Source: Aldersonia sp. NBC_00410 | GTDB taxonomy: Bacteria; Actinomycetota; Actinomycetes; Mycobacteriales; Mycobacteriaceae | Direction of reading: 5' to 3' | Length of the DNA stretch: 64,000 bases | Assembly (NCBI RefSeq): GCF_026342035.1 | Contig: NZ_JAPENM010000005.1 | Span: 62,001 to 126,000 of the forward strand | Shown here: positions 24,426-33,961 of the stretch, one piece after another | How positions within the stretch are numbered: position 1 is the first letter of the stretch | How the letters are laid out: every line of letters begins with the position of its first letter | Program-made: the position numbers and the translations under genes | Notes under the pieces: generated by a model | What the model was told of the DNA's origin: nothing | Databases searched by the model: none | What the model saw: the letters and a program-made list of their open reading frames with translations, nothing else

Positions 24426-24815
24426 TCACGGCTGGTTTGGACCGCCGCTCTGTGTGGTGATGTGTTCGAGGATCACGGTGTGCACCTGGTGGGCCTTCTC
24501 GTTCCCGCGGAAATCGGCTTCGTAGGTGTCCGACCCCGCCGCGATGGCGATGCTGCTCGAGGAGAAGAACTTTCCTGCCCACGACTTATTGCTCAGCAAT
24601 GACACCGACCGGATGTTCCGGTAGGGGATCGACGTGATCGCGGTGCGTTTGCCGACGAAGCTGTTGTCCTGGATGACGACTCGAAGGTTGGTCAGGCCGA
24701 CGAACCCTGTCCCAGCGCCGGTGCAGTCGTAGACCGCGAGGATGCGCTCGCCGGTGAGCAGGCCTTGCTGCACCTGTTCCAGCTGATCGGACTTGTCGAA
24801 GACGGGGGCGGTCAT
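24426..24815 (-). CDS. PH-domain protein
   Basis: 129 residues from the ATG at 24815 with AGGGAG upstream. The sequence LLTGERILAVYDCTGAGTGF, VGLTNLRVVIQDNSF, AITSIPYRNIRSVSLLS, and SDTYEADFRGNEKAHQVHTV is the bacterial pleckstrin-homology-like domain (bPH type): seven strands ending in a helix. These small cytoplasmic domains are common in actinobacteria, often near stress genes; no ligand is known. It is probably monocistronic. Confidence 0.8.
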   Translation of the reverse strand: MTAPVFDKSDQLEQVQQGLLTGERILAVYDCTGAGTGFVGLTNLRVVIQDNSFVGKRTAITSIPYRNIRSVSLLSNKSWAGKFFSSSSIAIAAGSDTYEADFRGNEKAHQVHTVILEHITTQSGGPNQP

Positions 24816-25645
24816 GAGGATCTCCCTTCGGTGGCTGTGCGAGACGGTTCTGTCCGAGACTGCCAGAAGCTTGCTTTTCGCGCTTCGGCCCGTCCCGCTT
24901 TCCGTCGGCCGGTCGATACCCGGGTGCTTGGCTGCGAGACGGCGGACCAACTCGGTGGTTTCGCGGGCAGCACGCGCCGGATAGGCCAGGCGTAGGTCGG
25001 GCTCCCGTCGCGGAACGCAGTCGAGCAGTCTGGGCTCGTCGAGTTCGCCGGCCGATCATCCGTAGAGCTGCTGCAGCCGTGGCCCGATGATCCCGTAATC
25101 GAGCATCTCACCGACCGTGTGCTCGGCGGCAATGTAGGCCGCGATGTCGTCTCCGAGGCAGGTCGACGGTGTGCGAGGAAAGGGTCCCGCCCATTCCGCC
25201 GCTGCGTGCGACGGCTTCGCAGCCGTCGCGCACCAGCCGCTCGTTGACGCGCGCCATCAGCGACTACCGGGTGGCGCCGCATCCAGCGGCGCCGGCACTC
25301 CGCGTCGTAGCTGCCAGCGCAAGAACGACAAGGTGGCCCGGCGGAATGGCAAGTGCCTGGGTGCGTTCCCGGTCGACTTCCATCCCCCTATCATTGCGAA
25401 CTCGGTCCGCCTTGTGCCTGGTCGGGCGGCACTGGCCTGACCGGTGTCCACCCAACGGCCGAATATCGATCATGTAGTGCTACGGCGTCCGCTCGCGTGG
25501 GCCGCCACTAGAATGATGGGCACGTACTGCGCCCGAGAGGAATGCCATCACACAGTCTGCCGCCCCGCCCGAGATCTACTTCGTTCCCGCGGAGCAGGAG
25601 ACAAGCGACGAAATCCAGCATCCGTCGGCTGCCTCGATCGCGCGT
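24816..25645. pseudogene. Degraded coding region, unknown
   Basis: 830 bases without an intact gene. On the minus strand three separate frames look coding in turn: NERLVRDGCEAVARSGGMGG near 25,240; AAYIAAEHTVGEMLDYGIIG followed by PRLQQLYG and a TGA at 25,056; and DLRLAYPARAARETTELVRR near 24,970. The stretches follow one another in changing phase, as in a gene or genes broken by frameshifts. I recognise no family. The last 120 bases before 25,645 are open in frame with the Stealth gene. Confidence 0.3.
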
Positions 25646-27151
25646 TTGCGAGATCGCCCGGAGGTCGTTCGCTACCGGGACCGATACGCACTGTCGATCA
25701 CAACGACCACACCGCTGCAGGCCATGATCGAGGACCTGCTGTTCTTGCGCGGCGCGCTCGACACGGCTGGGATCGCCTATCTTCTGGTCCGGGGCAACGA
25801 CGAACGTCCGGTCATCGCCGTGGACTGGGCGAACCGCAGGACACTGCGTGAAGTGCTGGTGACGGCCTGTGAACGCGAGCCGTTCTACGCCAAGACAGTG
25901 GATGCCAAGAAGGGCAAGGCGCTGCTCGTCGGGGACGGGAAGCTGTCGACCACCTCCCTCGCGCGGATATTTCGGCTGTTCCGTCCACGGGTGCACGTCG
26001 GCAGCGGACTGACCTACGGCGCCGCGACCGGGGTGCAAATCGAGCTGTGGTCCTTCACGGACAGCGACATCGTGTTGCCGGTGGAGAACTCGCTGACCAG
26101 GCGATCGATTCGCCGGGAGGAGGCGATCAGGGGCACCGTCGAACGGTTCGGGCTGAGCTGGCCGACCATCGAGACGATGTTCGCCGACCACGCATCCGAC
26201 ATCGATTTCGACGTCGACATGGTGTTCTCCTGGGTCGACGGATCCGATCGGGAGTGGCAACGCGCACGCGCAGCGCGCATGCAGAACTTCGTCGCCGGTG
26301 AGGGAGACGCGCACGAAGCGCGGTTCCGTCAGGTCGACGAGCTGAGGTATGCGCTGCGCTCGGTGTATCTCTACGCGCCCTGGATTCGCCGAATCTTCGT
26401 CGTGACAGACTCGGCCAAGCCCGCGTGGCTTGTCGACGATCCACGGGTTACCTTTGTCCGCAGTGCCGAATTCTTCGTCGATCCCTCGGTGTTGCCCACC
26501 TACAACTCGCAGGCGGTCGAGTCCCAGCTCCACCACATTCCCGGCCTCGCCGAGCACTTCCTGTATTCGAACGACGACATGTTCTTCGGTCGCCCGGTGG
26601 GACCCCAGATGTTCTTCTCGCCGGGCGGAATCTCGATGTTCATCGAGGCGACGACGCGAATCGGGTTGGGCAGCAACGACGAAGAGCGCAGTGGGTTCGA
26701 GAACGCGGCACGCGTGAACCGTCGACTGCTGCTCCAACGATTCGGGCGCGTCACGACTCGTCACCTCGAACACGCCCCCACACCGCTACGCCGGAGCGTG
26801 TTGGGTGAGCTCGAGCGCGAGTTCCCGGAGGAGTTCGCGGCAACGGCGGCAAGTACTTTCAGGGCCAGCGAGAACATCTCCGTGACGAACTCGCTTTATC
26901 ACTTCTACGCACTGCTGGCCGGACACGCAGTGGTGCAGACGGCGGCACGAGTGAAGTATGTCGACACCACCACCAGGGCCGGACTCGGCGAGATGGACCG
27001 GCTGCTGGCCAAGCGGTCGATGGACTTCTTCTGCTTGAACGACGGAAGCTTCCCGGAGATCGATGCCAAGGCCCGGGCATCGGCGCTCACGACGTTTCTC
27101 GAGACCTACTTCCCGATCCCAGCACCGTGGGAGAAGGCGGATCAGACCTAG
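25646..27151 (+). CDS. Stealth-family sugar-phosphate transferase
   Basis: 501 residues from a TTG; the frame is open 45 codons further upstream without a usual start. The four conserved Stealth regions appear: [16 protein letters not shown] (CR1), [20 protein letters not shown] with [13 protein letters not shown] (CR2), [20 protein letters not shown] then FFGRP (CR3), and [12 protein letters not shown] (CR4). An N-terminal 180-residue domain ([16 protein letters not shown]) precedes them, as in actinobacterial members. Stealth proteins transfer hexose-1-phosphate in capsule or wall polysaccharide synthesis. The 3' end overlaps the convergent phosphoesterase gene by 65 bases. Confidence 0.9.
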   Translation: MRDRPEVVRYRDRYALSITTTTPLQAMIEDLLFLRGALDTAGIAYLLVRGNDERPVIAVDWANRRTLREVLVTACEREPFYAKTVDAKKGKALLVGDGKLSTTSLARIFRLFRPRVHVGSGLTYGAATGVQIELWSFTDSDIVLPVENSLTRRSIRREEAIRGTVERFGLSWPTIETMFADHASDIDFDVDMVFSWVDGSDREWQRARAARMQNFVAGEGDAHEARFRQVDELRYALRSVYLYAPWIRRIFVVTDSAKPAWLVDDPRVTFVRSAEFFVDPSVLPTYNSQAVESQLHHIPGLAEHFLYSNDDMFFGRPVGPQMFFSPGGISMFIEATTRIGLGSNDEERSGFENAARVNRRLLLQRFGRVTTRHLEHAPTPLRRSVLGELEREFPEEFAATAASTFRASENISVTNSLYHFYALLAGHAVVQTAARVKYVDTTTRAGLGEMDRLLAKRSMDFFCLNDGSFPEIDAKARASALTTFLETYFPIPAPWEKADQT

Positions 27152-28124
27152 CGCCGGCTCGGCCCGGCTCGGTGTCGGCAATCCGCACGCCCGCAGCCAC
27201 GAGTCGGCGCGCCGTCTCGGCGGGCGAAACGTACTCGCCGACCGGCTGGTGGGACCCCGTGGGTACCACCGAGTGGACGACGGTGTCGCGGTAGACGTGG
27301 ACCAGGTTGATCGCTTGAGCCCCGTCGCGTCCCCGCAGCGCCCCGGTGGGGACATTGAGATCCTGCGTGTAGCAGGTCGCCGACGCCACCGAGACGGGGA
27401 TCCCGGCAAAAGTCGCGGTCGTGGAGTAGTGCAGGTGCCCGGCAAGGATCGACCGCACGTCGGTGCCACGCAGCACTTCGGCGAGGTCTTGTTGATCGCG
27501 CAGCTCCACCAACACCGCGAGATCGAGGACGCTCGGGATCGGCGGATGGTGCAGCGCGAGAATCGTGCCGTGCGGAGCCGGGACTTCGAGTTCGCCGGCC
27601 AGCCAATCGAGCTGAGTTCGAGTGATCTCACCGTAGTGATGCCCGGGGACGCTCGAATCAATGGTGATGACCCGAAGTCCGTCCACATCGTGCACCGCAT
27701 CGACCGGGTGGTCGGAGGGGTGCTGATCGAGGAGTGCGCTGCGGAAGCCGGCCCGATCGTCATGGTTTCCCATCGCCCAGATGACCTGTGCCCCCAGTGA
27801 TTTTGCCACCGGCGTGACGATGGAGCGCATGGCTCGGTACGCATCCGGCTCGCCCTTGTCGGCAAGGTCACCGGTGAAGATCAGCGCATCCGGCCGGGCG
27901 TGTGACGCGGCGAGCCCATCCAACATCTGTCGCAGCCGGGCGGCACTGTCCACCGCGTCGTAGAGATCATTGCCGGGACCGACGAGGTGTGTGTCGCTGA
28001 TATGGACAAGGAAGTGGCTCGGGCGTGGATGCTCAGCCGTCCGAATGGTCTTCCGCCTCTCAACTTCTGTGGCCCGAGGACGAGCCACGAGCCGCAACGC
28101 TTGCTCGCCTCCCACACTAGTCAC
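27087..28124 (-). CDS. Class III metallophosphoesterase (Rv0805-like phosphodiesterase)
   Basis: 345 residues from a GTG; starts at 28172 or 28115 are also possible and no ribosome binding site decides. All metallophosphoesterase motifs are present: [44 protein letters not shown] and AGHLHYST. This order and spacing match the 3',5'-cyclic nucleotide phosphodiesterases of mycobacteria, with two metal ions and a cytoplasmic enzyme. The C-terminal tail is Arg/Ser-rich. Its last 21 codons overlap the end of the convergent Stealth gene. Confidence 0.85.
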   Translation of the reverse strand: MTSVGGEQALRLVARPRATEVERRKTIRTAEHPRPSHFLVHISDTHLVGPGNDLYDAVDSAARLRQMLDGLAASHARPDALIFTGDLADKGEPDAYRAMRSIVTPVAKSLGAQVIWAMGNHDDRAGFRSALLDQHPSDHPVDAVHDVDGLRVITIDSSVPGHHYGEITRTQLDWLAGELEVPAPHGTILALHHPPIPSVLDLAVLVELRDQQDLAEVLRGTDVRSILAGHLHYSTTATFAGIPVSVASATCYTQDLNVPTGALRGRDGAQAINLVHVYRDTVVHSVVPTGSHQPVGEYVSPAETARRLVAAGVRIADTEPGRAGARSDPPSPTVLGSGSRSRETS

Positions 28125-28310
28125 CGGCACGCGACCGTACCGCCGTAAGCCCGGCGCAGCGCGCTGACGCAACCACTGCGGACCTGACGACGATCGCGGA
28201 CCGCGTGCGAAGCACCGAGCACACGAGACCGAGGTGTCGACTCGAGTCCACCAGGCATGTCCGGCGACGTACAGTGGATTGATCTGGATCCTCGATCCGA
28301 GGAGATCGCG

Positions 28311-28943
28311 ATGAGCGTGTTGTCCGCGGAAGTGATGACGTCGACGCGGCCGGAGTCGTCGGGCGCCGATGCAATGTCACTAGGATGGCGCGACCGGCGT
28401 CGGCTGCGGAAACGCCTCGCCGAACAGGACCGGCGCAGTGCTCAGTTTGCCGAGTTGCGCACGATCTGCACCGTCCTCGACAAGGCGGAGGCGATCGTGC
28501 GCGCGGGCTGGGTGCAGCATGGGTGGTTCGCCTACCGCGACGAGCGGGACAGGATCGCCGTCGCGACTGCCCACGACCTGCGCCGCATGGCCGGCCGGCC
28601 GGTCGTCGGGGCCTGCATGGTTGGCGCGATCGTGCAGGCAGGCGGTGGCGTACCGGCCGTGTGGTCACAGCCGGTGCAACGCACACTCGACCTGCTCTGG
28701 CACACCCTGAGTGGGAGCGACCACCCGGTGCAGTGGTGTCCGGCGCCGCCGGTGCGGCTGGCCCGGTTGCGCGAGCTGACCCTGTGGAACGACCGTCCGG
28801 TGCGCAACCGAGGCGAGGTGCTCGCGTTGCTCGGCGCGGCCCGGGCGGCAGCCGCACGGCTGGGCACCGACACGACCGAGGTCGCCCGCGGAAGTCTGGC
28901 CTGCTGTCCGGCAGGTGGCTCGATCGACAATCGACCGTCGTAA
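28311..28943 (+). CDS. Hypothetical protein, DUF6197-like
   Basis: 210 residues from the ATG at 28311, with CCGAGGAGATCGCG before it; an ATG at 28257 would add 18 residues. Core features are [28 protein letters not shown], a Cys in [15 protein letters not shown], and W-D-L-L-W-H in the middle. This pattern (helix, AGW.Q..., GA) recalls DUF6197 proteins of Nocardia and relatives, often encoded beside toxin or plasmid genes. Function unknown. Single gene. Confidence 0.5.
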   Translation: MSVLSAEVMTSTRPESSGADAMSLGWRDRRRLRKRLAEQDRRSAQFAELRTICTVLDKAEAIVRAGWVQHGWFAYRDERDRIAVATAHDLRRMAGRPVVGACMVGAIVQAGGGVPAVWSQPVQRTLDLLWHTLSGSDHPVQWCPAPPVRLARLRELTLWNDRPVRNRGEVLALLGAARAAAARLGTDTTEVARGSLACCPAGGSIDNRPS

Positions 28944-29180
28944 CGGCTGACGCCGCGTAACGGCAGGCTGTCCCGCGCATACGCCGGGGGCGGTTCGGTT
29001 GCGGCGGGCCGTACGACTCGAGGCAAGCGCGCTGGAGCCGTCGGAACTGCGCATTGCGACGCTCGGGATCCCGCCTTGCCGGCTACCTGTGTGAGGCGAT
29101 GCCGGCTTACGCCAACACTCGGACGTGGTGCCGCGCCCCGGCTCCGCTATTGTTCGCACGACCAGGACCGAGGAGGGCAC

Positions 29181-29345
29181 ATGGTGGAACCAGGGCAGAA
29201 GTTGACATTTGGCCAGAAAGCCAAAATGGGATTACAGGTCGCGGGCGCGTTTGCCCGCAATCCAAAGGCTTTGGTTGCGCTGGTGAAGTACAAGCGCGCG
29301 GAGCGGAAGCAGCGAAAAGCGCAGCCTGAAGCTGCGAGCGGCTAA
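29181..29345 (+). CDS. Small basic hypothetical protein
   Basis: 54 residues from the ATG at 29181 with GAGGAGGGC just before it. Composition is basic (KLTFGQKAKMGLQVAGAFAR, LVKYKRAERKQRKAQP), with one amphipathic helix. The strong ribosome binding site and codon use support it. No family recognised; it could bind membrane or nucleic acid. Confidence 0.6.
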   Translation: MVEPGQKLTFGQKAKMGLQVAGAFARNPKALVALVKYKRAERKQRKAQPEAASG

Positions 29346-29642
29346 GACCTAGTTCTTCGGGCAGGTTCGGCGGCCTGGGCCGTAGGTGGCGAGCAGTCGG
29401 CGCATGCGGTCCAGGCCACCCTTGCATCTGGGAGCTAAGACTTCCTGGGTGACGGTGTCTGCTGGGCACAATTTCCAGGACCAGCGGGCAGTTCGCGATC
29501 GAGCGCGTCACGGTGCGAATTCTCCTGGGAATGTCGCGCGGTTTGGACGCGCCGTGTTCGTCGGCTGTTCACTCCGATCGAGTTGAGTCGCCGCAGGCCA
29601 CTTCCGTACGGGACGGGACGAGGCCTCGGGCTGGAGTCGATC
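29346..29642. other. Intergenic region with a possible tiny Cys-rich ORF
   Basis: About 300 bases. On the minus strand, 29349-29471, a TTG-started frame of 40 codons reads CPADTVTQEVLAPRCKGGLD, then RMRRLLATYGPGRRTCPKN and a TAG. It has three Cys and protein-like composition but no ribosome binding site. I see nothing else. Confidence 0.25.
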
Positions 29643-30248
29643 ATGACGAGATTCACTGCGAACATCGCCTGCGTTGGTCGTCCGCTGCCGGCGGCCGGGT
29701 CGGTGGCGCCGCCCGTTCGTGCAGTGCGCACGCCGCGCGCGGTTGCGACGACGATGATGTTGCCGGCGCATGCGGAGTCGGTGCTCGCGATCTATCAGGC
29801 CGGGATCGATTCGGGCAACGCGACCTTGGACGCGGTTGCACCTCAATGGGAGACGTTCGACACCACCCACCTGCCCGAGTACCGGTTTGTCGCCGTAGCC
29901 GGGCCCACCGTGCTCGGGTGGATCGCGGCCAATCGCCCGTTCGACTTCTGGGCCGACGACCCGACGCTACCGATCTATCACGCGGTGTATGTGCACCCTG
30001 TTGCCACCGGGTGCGGGATCGGGCGCCAGCTGCTCGAAGTGCTGCTGGCAGCCGCGCAAGCACACGGCGTGCATGCCGTGCGGAGCGCCATCTTCCCGGA
30101 GAACACGGCCAGCCTCGCCCTGCACACCCGCGCGGGCTTCCGAGTCGTCGGAGCCCAGCAACGCTACGCTCATCGTGAACACCGTTGGCGCCATGTCCTT
30201 CTCGTCGAGCATGACCCGCGTGCAGCCGAACGCTCGGCGCTGCTGTGA
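29643..30248 (+). CDS. GNAT N-acetyltransferase (phosphinothricin acetyltransferase-like)
   Basis: 201 residues from the ATG at 29643. After a 35-residue leader the GNAT fold follows the phosphinothricin acetyltransferase pattern: VLAIYQAGIDSGNATLD, PQWETFDTTHLPEYRFVA, VLGWIAAN, AVYVHPVATGCGIGRQLLEV (acetyl-CoA pyrophosphate loop G.GIGR), AIFPENTASLALHTRAGFRV and WRHVLLVE. It acetylates an amine such as an amino acid analogue; the natural substrate is unknown. Its stop overlaps the next start (GTGA), so they form an operon. Confidence 0.85.
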   Translation: MTRFTANIACVGRPLPAAGSVAPPVRAVRTPRAVATTMMLPAHAESVLAIYQAGIDSGNATLDAVAPQWETFDTTHLPEYRFVAVAGPTVLGWIAANRPFDFWADDPTLPIYHAVYVHPVATGCGIGRQLLEVLLAAAQAHGVHAVRSAIFPENTASLALHTRAGFRVVGAQQRYAHREHRWRHVLLVEHDPRAAERSALL

Positions 30249-30562
30249 TAGTCGACTATCACCGGGGGCGACGCCTGGCTCCGCGAGATGCGGAGGCGTT
30301 CGGGATCATCGTGGATTCGCCCGATGCGGCGATCGCCGTGCGCCGGGGCCGGACCGGGTTCTCGGTCACGGTCGGGCGCCTGGTGCTTACCGGCGACAGC
30401 GTTCGGGTCGTGCCACACGACGGTGTCGAACCGCGCGCGATGGAGCTGTTGCTGGGAGCGGCCGAGCAGGTGTGGCGCTTCGGACGTGAACCAGAGCAAG
30501 GCTGGCATCGCCACGGCGAGGGCGGCTGGGAGACCGACGTGGAGGTACGGCTCGATCGCTGA
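30245..30562 (+). CDS. Hypothetical protein coupled to the GNAT gene
   Basis: 105 residues from a GTG that overlaps the stop of the acetyltransferase gene. The sequence (AFGIIVDSPDAAIAVRRGRT, then GFSVTVGRLVLTGDSVRVVP) looks like a small beta-rich domain, ending in a Trp-rich tail WRFGREPEQGWHRHGEGGWE. No family recognised. Translational coupling suggests it works with the acetyltransferase. Confidence 0.6.
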   Translation: MIVDYHRGRRLAPRDAEAFGIIVDSPDAAIAVRRGRTGFSVTVGRLVLTGDSVRVVPHDGVEPRAMELLLGAAEQVWRFGREPEQGWHRHGEGGWETDVEVRLDR

Positions 30563-30673
30563 CTCGCCCCGTGACGGATATGACAACAGCACGGGCCCGA
30601 GGCCGATGAACCGTGAGTGGATTGTCATGCGCCGTTCACCCTGCGCCGACTGGTCGTAGCCCACAATGAACGG

Positions 30674-30934
30674 GTGTCGATATCACGTGAGCAGACCGGG
30701 TTGCGTGAGGCCAAGGTCGTGACCGACGCCGACATGGTGCAGTTCGAGCTGCGTTGGTTCGAACTCGGCGGCGGATCGGCTGAGGAGATCCGGGAGCGGT
30801 TCGGCGTAGAACCGGTCGCGTTCTTCGCCCACGTGCACGACATCCTCGACCGTGAACCACCGCCGGCGGTATCCCGATATGCGATCGAGGGCATGAAGCG
30901 AGTTGCACGCGCACGACAGTGGCTCGCGGCCTGA
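30674..30934 (+). CDS. DUF3263-like small protein
   Basis: 86 residues from the GTG at 30674; an ATG at 30617 would add 19 poor residues. MVQFELRWFELGGGSAEEIR and ERFGVEPVAFFAHVHDILD follow the DUF3263 pattern: a Phe-Glu..Trp helix, then an HTH-like E-I-R-x-x-F-G and L-N/H-x-L-D. The C terminus (RYAIEGMKRVARARQWLAA) replaces the usual RLRR tail. DUF3263 proteins resemble small DNA-binding HTH proteins. Single gene. Confidence 0.55.
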   Translation: MSISREQTGLREAKVVTDADMVQFELRWFELGGGSAEEIRERFGVEPVAFFAHVHDILDREPPPAVSRYAIEGMKRVARARQWLAA

Positions 30935-31040
30935 CCGCATCGCGTGCATCTCGGGCCCCTGGGTGATTGACGAGGGATCCCGATATACCCACTCCGCGTG
31001 ACACTTTGGTGGTACAGGCGTATTCACCGCAGCGCGGTCG

Positions 31041-31781
31041 ATGCCAGACCGCGGTGCGGGTAACGTAGTGCGGGTGCTGGGCCTGCCCGATTCGATCGCG
31101 GTCGCATTGTTCGATCTCGACGGCGTGTTGACGAGTACCGCTGTGCTGCATTGCAGCGCATGGAAGCATGCCTTCGACGCGTTCTTGGCCGAGCGTGACG
31201 GTGACGCCTACGTGCCGTTCACCGTGCAGGATTACCTCACTCATGTGGACGGGCGCCCGGCCGTCGACGGGGTGCGCGCGTTCTTGGCCGCGCGGGGGAT
31301 CGATGCCTCGTCGGCGGTGATCGACAACCTCGGCTCCGAGGAGAACGCGGTCTTTCTCGACGGACTCCGGCGGGGGGAGGCGGCGGCGTATCCTGGATCG
31401 GTCCGGTATCTGGAGGCGTTGCGGCAGAACGGTTTTCGTATCGGCATCGTGACATCGTCGAAGAATGCGCGAGCAGTGCTCGACGCGACCGGGCTGACCG
31501 GGTTCGTGGAGCAGCGGATCGACGGAGTGGAGATCGATCGAGTCGGGTTGCGCGGCAAGCCAGCCCCGGATTCGTTCCTGGCGTGCGCGGCAGCATTCGG
31601 GGTGACGCCGGCCGAAGCGGCGGTCTTCGAGGACGCGTTGTCGGGAGTGCAGGCGGCCCGTGCCGGCGGATTCGGATTCGTGATCGGGATCGATCGTGTC
31701 GGCGCGGATCACGCGGCGGCGATGCGCGATGCGGGGGCGGATATCGTCTTGGGTGATCCCGCGGAATTGTTGCCGGCATGA
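31041..31781 (+). CDS. HAD hydrolase, beta-phosphoglucomutase-like
   Basis: 246 residues; a GTG at 31065 or 31074 is an equally good start. HAD motifs are in order: ALFDLDGVLTSTA (nucleophile Asp and acid Asp), IVTSSKNARAVLD (Thr/Ser), the Lys in GKPAPDSFL and VFEDALSGVQAARAGGFG (E-D-A.G). The cap region (YLTHVDGRPAVDGVRAFLA) matches beta-phosphoglucomutase-family phosphatases and mutases, as in trehalose or maltose loci. No glycosidase is adjacent, so the substrate is open. Confidence 0.85.
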   Translation: MPDRGAGNVVRVLGLPDSIAVALFDLDGVLTSTAVLHCSAWKHAFDAFLAERDGDAYVPFTVQDYLTHVDGRPAVDGVRAFLAARGIDASSAVIDNLGSEENAVFLDGLRRGEAAAYPGSVRYLEALRQNGFRIGIVTSSKNARAVLDATGLTGFVEQRIDGVEIDRVGLRGKPAPDSFLACAAAFGVTPAEAAVFEDALSGVQAARAGGFGFVIGIDRVGADHAAAMRDAGADIVLGDPAELLPA

Positions 31782-32036
31782 CGTGTACCCGGCGGGGTCG
31801 ATATCTGTGCGATCGAAGCTGAACCCCGGACCGTTGCTCAATCTGTAGTGATTGCCGAATATTGCGATCACGACCGCATAGAACGCGTCGTTGGGTCGCC
31901 CGAGGGAGTGCAGAAGGCCACGTCGGAGATGTTCGCGGCATCGACTCCGCGACGTCGTGGGCGACGCCAACGACGCGAGCGGCCGCGTTGACCCATGGAG
32001 TTCGGTGATCCAAGCCCTAACCGTCCGGTCTACGCG

Positions 32037-33074
32037 TCAGGCCAGCCGCACGGTCGCTTCGGCCCGTCCGAAGATTCGCTTGCCCGCGCTGGTGGCCCGC
32101 ATGGCGATCGTGGCGGTCCCGGCATGCTCGTCGACGGATTTCACCCTGCCACCAAATTCGATCTCCGCCGGCTCCATTGATCCGACGAACACCGGACTCC
32201 TGAACCGCACCCCGTAATCGAGGAGCGCGCCGGGATCGCCGAGCCACTGCGTGAGGTATCCGGCGCCGATGCCCATCGTCAACATTCCGTGCGCGACGAC
32301 ACTGTCGAGTCCGACGAGACCCGCGACGTGATCGCTCCAGTGGATCGGATTCGGATCACCCGACACCCCGGCGTAATTCACCAGATCGCCGCGGGAAAGC
32401 CGCACCACCCGCGCGGGCAACTCGTCACCCACGCACACCGCGGAATGGAGCCGCCGCGGCCGGGGCAGATAACCCTTCGCCTCGGAGCGTGGTGCGGCCG
32501 ACCCGTTCTCCGCCATCTGGGTGATCCGGTCCAGGGGTTTGCCGCGCGACATCATGACCGATGTGGCTGCCCTGGCGAGTTGCTCGTCGATCACGCCGCC
32601 GGTTCGCGCGACTGCCGTGGTCAACGAGGTCTGGACCGCTTCGCCGTCACTGTCGACCAGGTCGGTCTCGAACACGAACGAGTCCTGGCCGTGCGCCCGA
32701 CGAAACGACGCCAGCCTGATCTGACAACCCAGGATGTCGCCCGCATAGACCGGCCGGTGTATCCGGATGCGTTGGTCTGTGTGGAGCAACTGACTCAGGT
32801 CGTAGTGCGGCAGGAATTCGTCGAACACCCGCTGCTGGGCGATCCCGCCCAGGATGGCGGTGAAGGTGACCGGGGCGACGAGTCGGTTGTGCCCCGACGC
32901 CGCTGCGTCCTCCTCACGGAAGTGCGCGGGGTGTCCATCCTGGACGGCGGCCGCGAACTCCCTGATCTTCTCCCTTCCCACTTCGTACCGATCGGGCAAC
33001 TGATAGCGCCGCCCGAGCATTGCGGTCGCCTGGGCAGCCGCCTCGTCGACCACCGCATCGAGTTCCGCGCTCAT
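32037..33074 (-). CDS. Fused MaoC-type (R)-hydroxyacyl dehydratase, HadAB-like
   Basis: 345 residues from an ATG that overlaps the stop of the cyclopropane synthase gene (ATGA). The N-terminal half (GREKIREFAAAVQDGHPAHF, then APVTFTAILGG) is the HadA/FAS1_DH domain without the catalytic pair. The C-terminal half carries the hydratase motif SRGDLVNYAGVSGDPNPIHW with Asp and His, and VVAHGMLTMGIGAGYLTQWL. In mycobacteria HadA and HadB are separate; here they are one chain. The enzyme dehydrates 3-hydroxyacyl thioesters in elongation (FAS-II type) or another lipid pathway. The tight link to a mycolic-type methyltransferase suggests a role in envelope lipids. Confidence 0.85.
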   Translation of the reverse strand: MSAELDAVVDEAAAQATAMLGRRYQLPDRYEVGREKIREFAAAVQDGHPAHFREEDAAASGHNRLVAPVTFTAILGGIAQQRVFDEFLPHYDLSQLLHTDQRIRIHRPVYAGDILGCQIRLASFRRAHGQDSFVFETDLVDSDGEAVQTSLTTAVARTGGVIDEQLARAATSVMMSRGKPLDRITQMAENGSAAPRSEAKGYLPRPRRLHSAVCVGDELPARVVRLSRGDLVNYAGVSGDPNPIHWSDHVAGLVGLDSVVAHGMLTMGIGAGYLTQWLGDPGALLDYGVRFRSPVFVGSMEPAEIEFGGRVKSVDEHAGTATIAMRATSAGKRIFGRAEATVRLA

Positions 33075-33961
33075 GCGCCCGCTTTGCCGTGCTGAGCAGA
33101 CTTCGTGAGGGTGAACTGCATGACGTCTATGTAACCCTTGCGGAAGTAGTCGGCGCATCCGGTGAGGTACTTGTTGTACGTGTCGTAGGTCTGTGGCGAA
33201 GCGATTGCGATCGCCTCGTCCCGGTGCTCGCGTAGGGCCTGCGCCCAATGGTCGAGCGTCCGCGCGTAGTGCTGCTGAAGCGGATGGATGCGTTGCACCT
33301 CGAATCCGTGGGAGGTGGCGTCGCGGACGACCCACTCGGGCTCGGGCAATTCCCCGCCTGGGAAGATTTCGTCTCGGATGAAGCGTGCGAAGAGCAGAAT
33401 ATCGCGGTCGATCGGCAGGCCTTTTTCGCGAATCAGGTGACGGTTGTACTGCACGATCGTGTGCAGCAGCATTGTTCCGTCGGCCGGCAGAATCGAGTAG
33501 GCCTTTTCGAAGAACGCATTGTGACGCGACTTGCGAAAGTGCTCGAACGCGCCGATGCTCACGATGCGGTCGACCGGCTCGTCGAACTCTTCCCAGCCCT
33601 GAAGCCGAACTTCACCGGTCCGCGTGCCACCACGGCGCTGTTCGAGCAGGTCGCTGACGTGCTCGTATTGGTTTCGGCTCAACGTCAGACCGATGACATT
33701 TACGTCGTAGCGGTCCATCGCGCGCAGCATCGTCGAGCCCCAGCCACAGCCGACATCGAGCAGCGTCATGCCCGGCCGCAGATCGCACTTGCCCAACGCG
33801 AGGTCGACCTTCGCCTGCTGCGCTTCCTCGAGCGTCATGTCGTCGCGTTCGAAATACGCGCAGCTGTATGTACGGCTGGGGTCGAGGAACAGGGCGAAGA
33901 AATCGTCGGAGAGATCGTAGTGGGCCTGGACGTCGGCGAAGTTTGGCTTGAGTGTCGGCAT
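33071..33961 (-). CDS. Mycolic-acid-type cyclopropane/methyl transferase
   Basis: 296 residues from the ATG at 33961 with GGAAGGA upstream. The sequence starts NFADVQAHYDLSDDFFALFL, DPSRTYSCAYFE, then LLDVGCGWGSTMLRAMDRYD (SAM-binding motif I), IVSIGAFEHFRKSRHNAFFE with the active-site Glu-His, and NKYLTGCADYFRKGYIDVMQ near the end. It lacks the N-terminal domain of bacterial Cfa and has the size of the CmaA/PcaA/MmaA group acting on mycolic acids. It uses S-adenosylmethionine to add a methylene or methyl to a double bond. It leads an operon with the HadAB-like gene. Confidence 0.9.
   Translation of the reverse strand: MPTLKPNFADVQAHYDLSDDFFALFLDPSRTYSCAYFERDDMTLEEAQQAKVDLALGKCDLRPGMTLLDVGCGWGSTMLRAMDRYDVNVIGLTLSRNQYEHVSDLLEQRRGGTRTGEVRLQGWEEFDEPVDRIVSIGAFEHFRKSRHNAFFEKAYSILPADGTMLLHTIVQYNRHLIREKGLPIDRDILLFARFIRDEIFPGGELPEPEWVVRDATSHGFEVQRIHPLQQHYARTLDHWAQALREHRDEAIAIASPQTYDTYNKYLTGCADYFRKGYIDVMQFTLTKSAQHGKAGA

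Noticed and set aside
31782-32036. Minus-strand frame between the HAD and HadAB-like genes
   Set aside because: Its continuation runs through the HAD gene as a shadow and it has no start or motif I could support.
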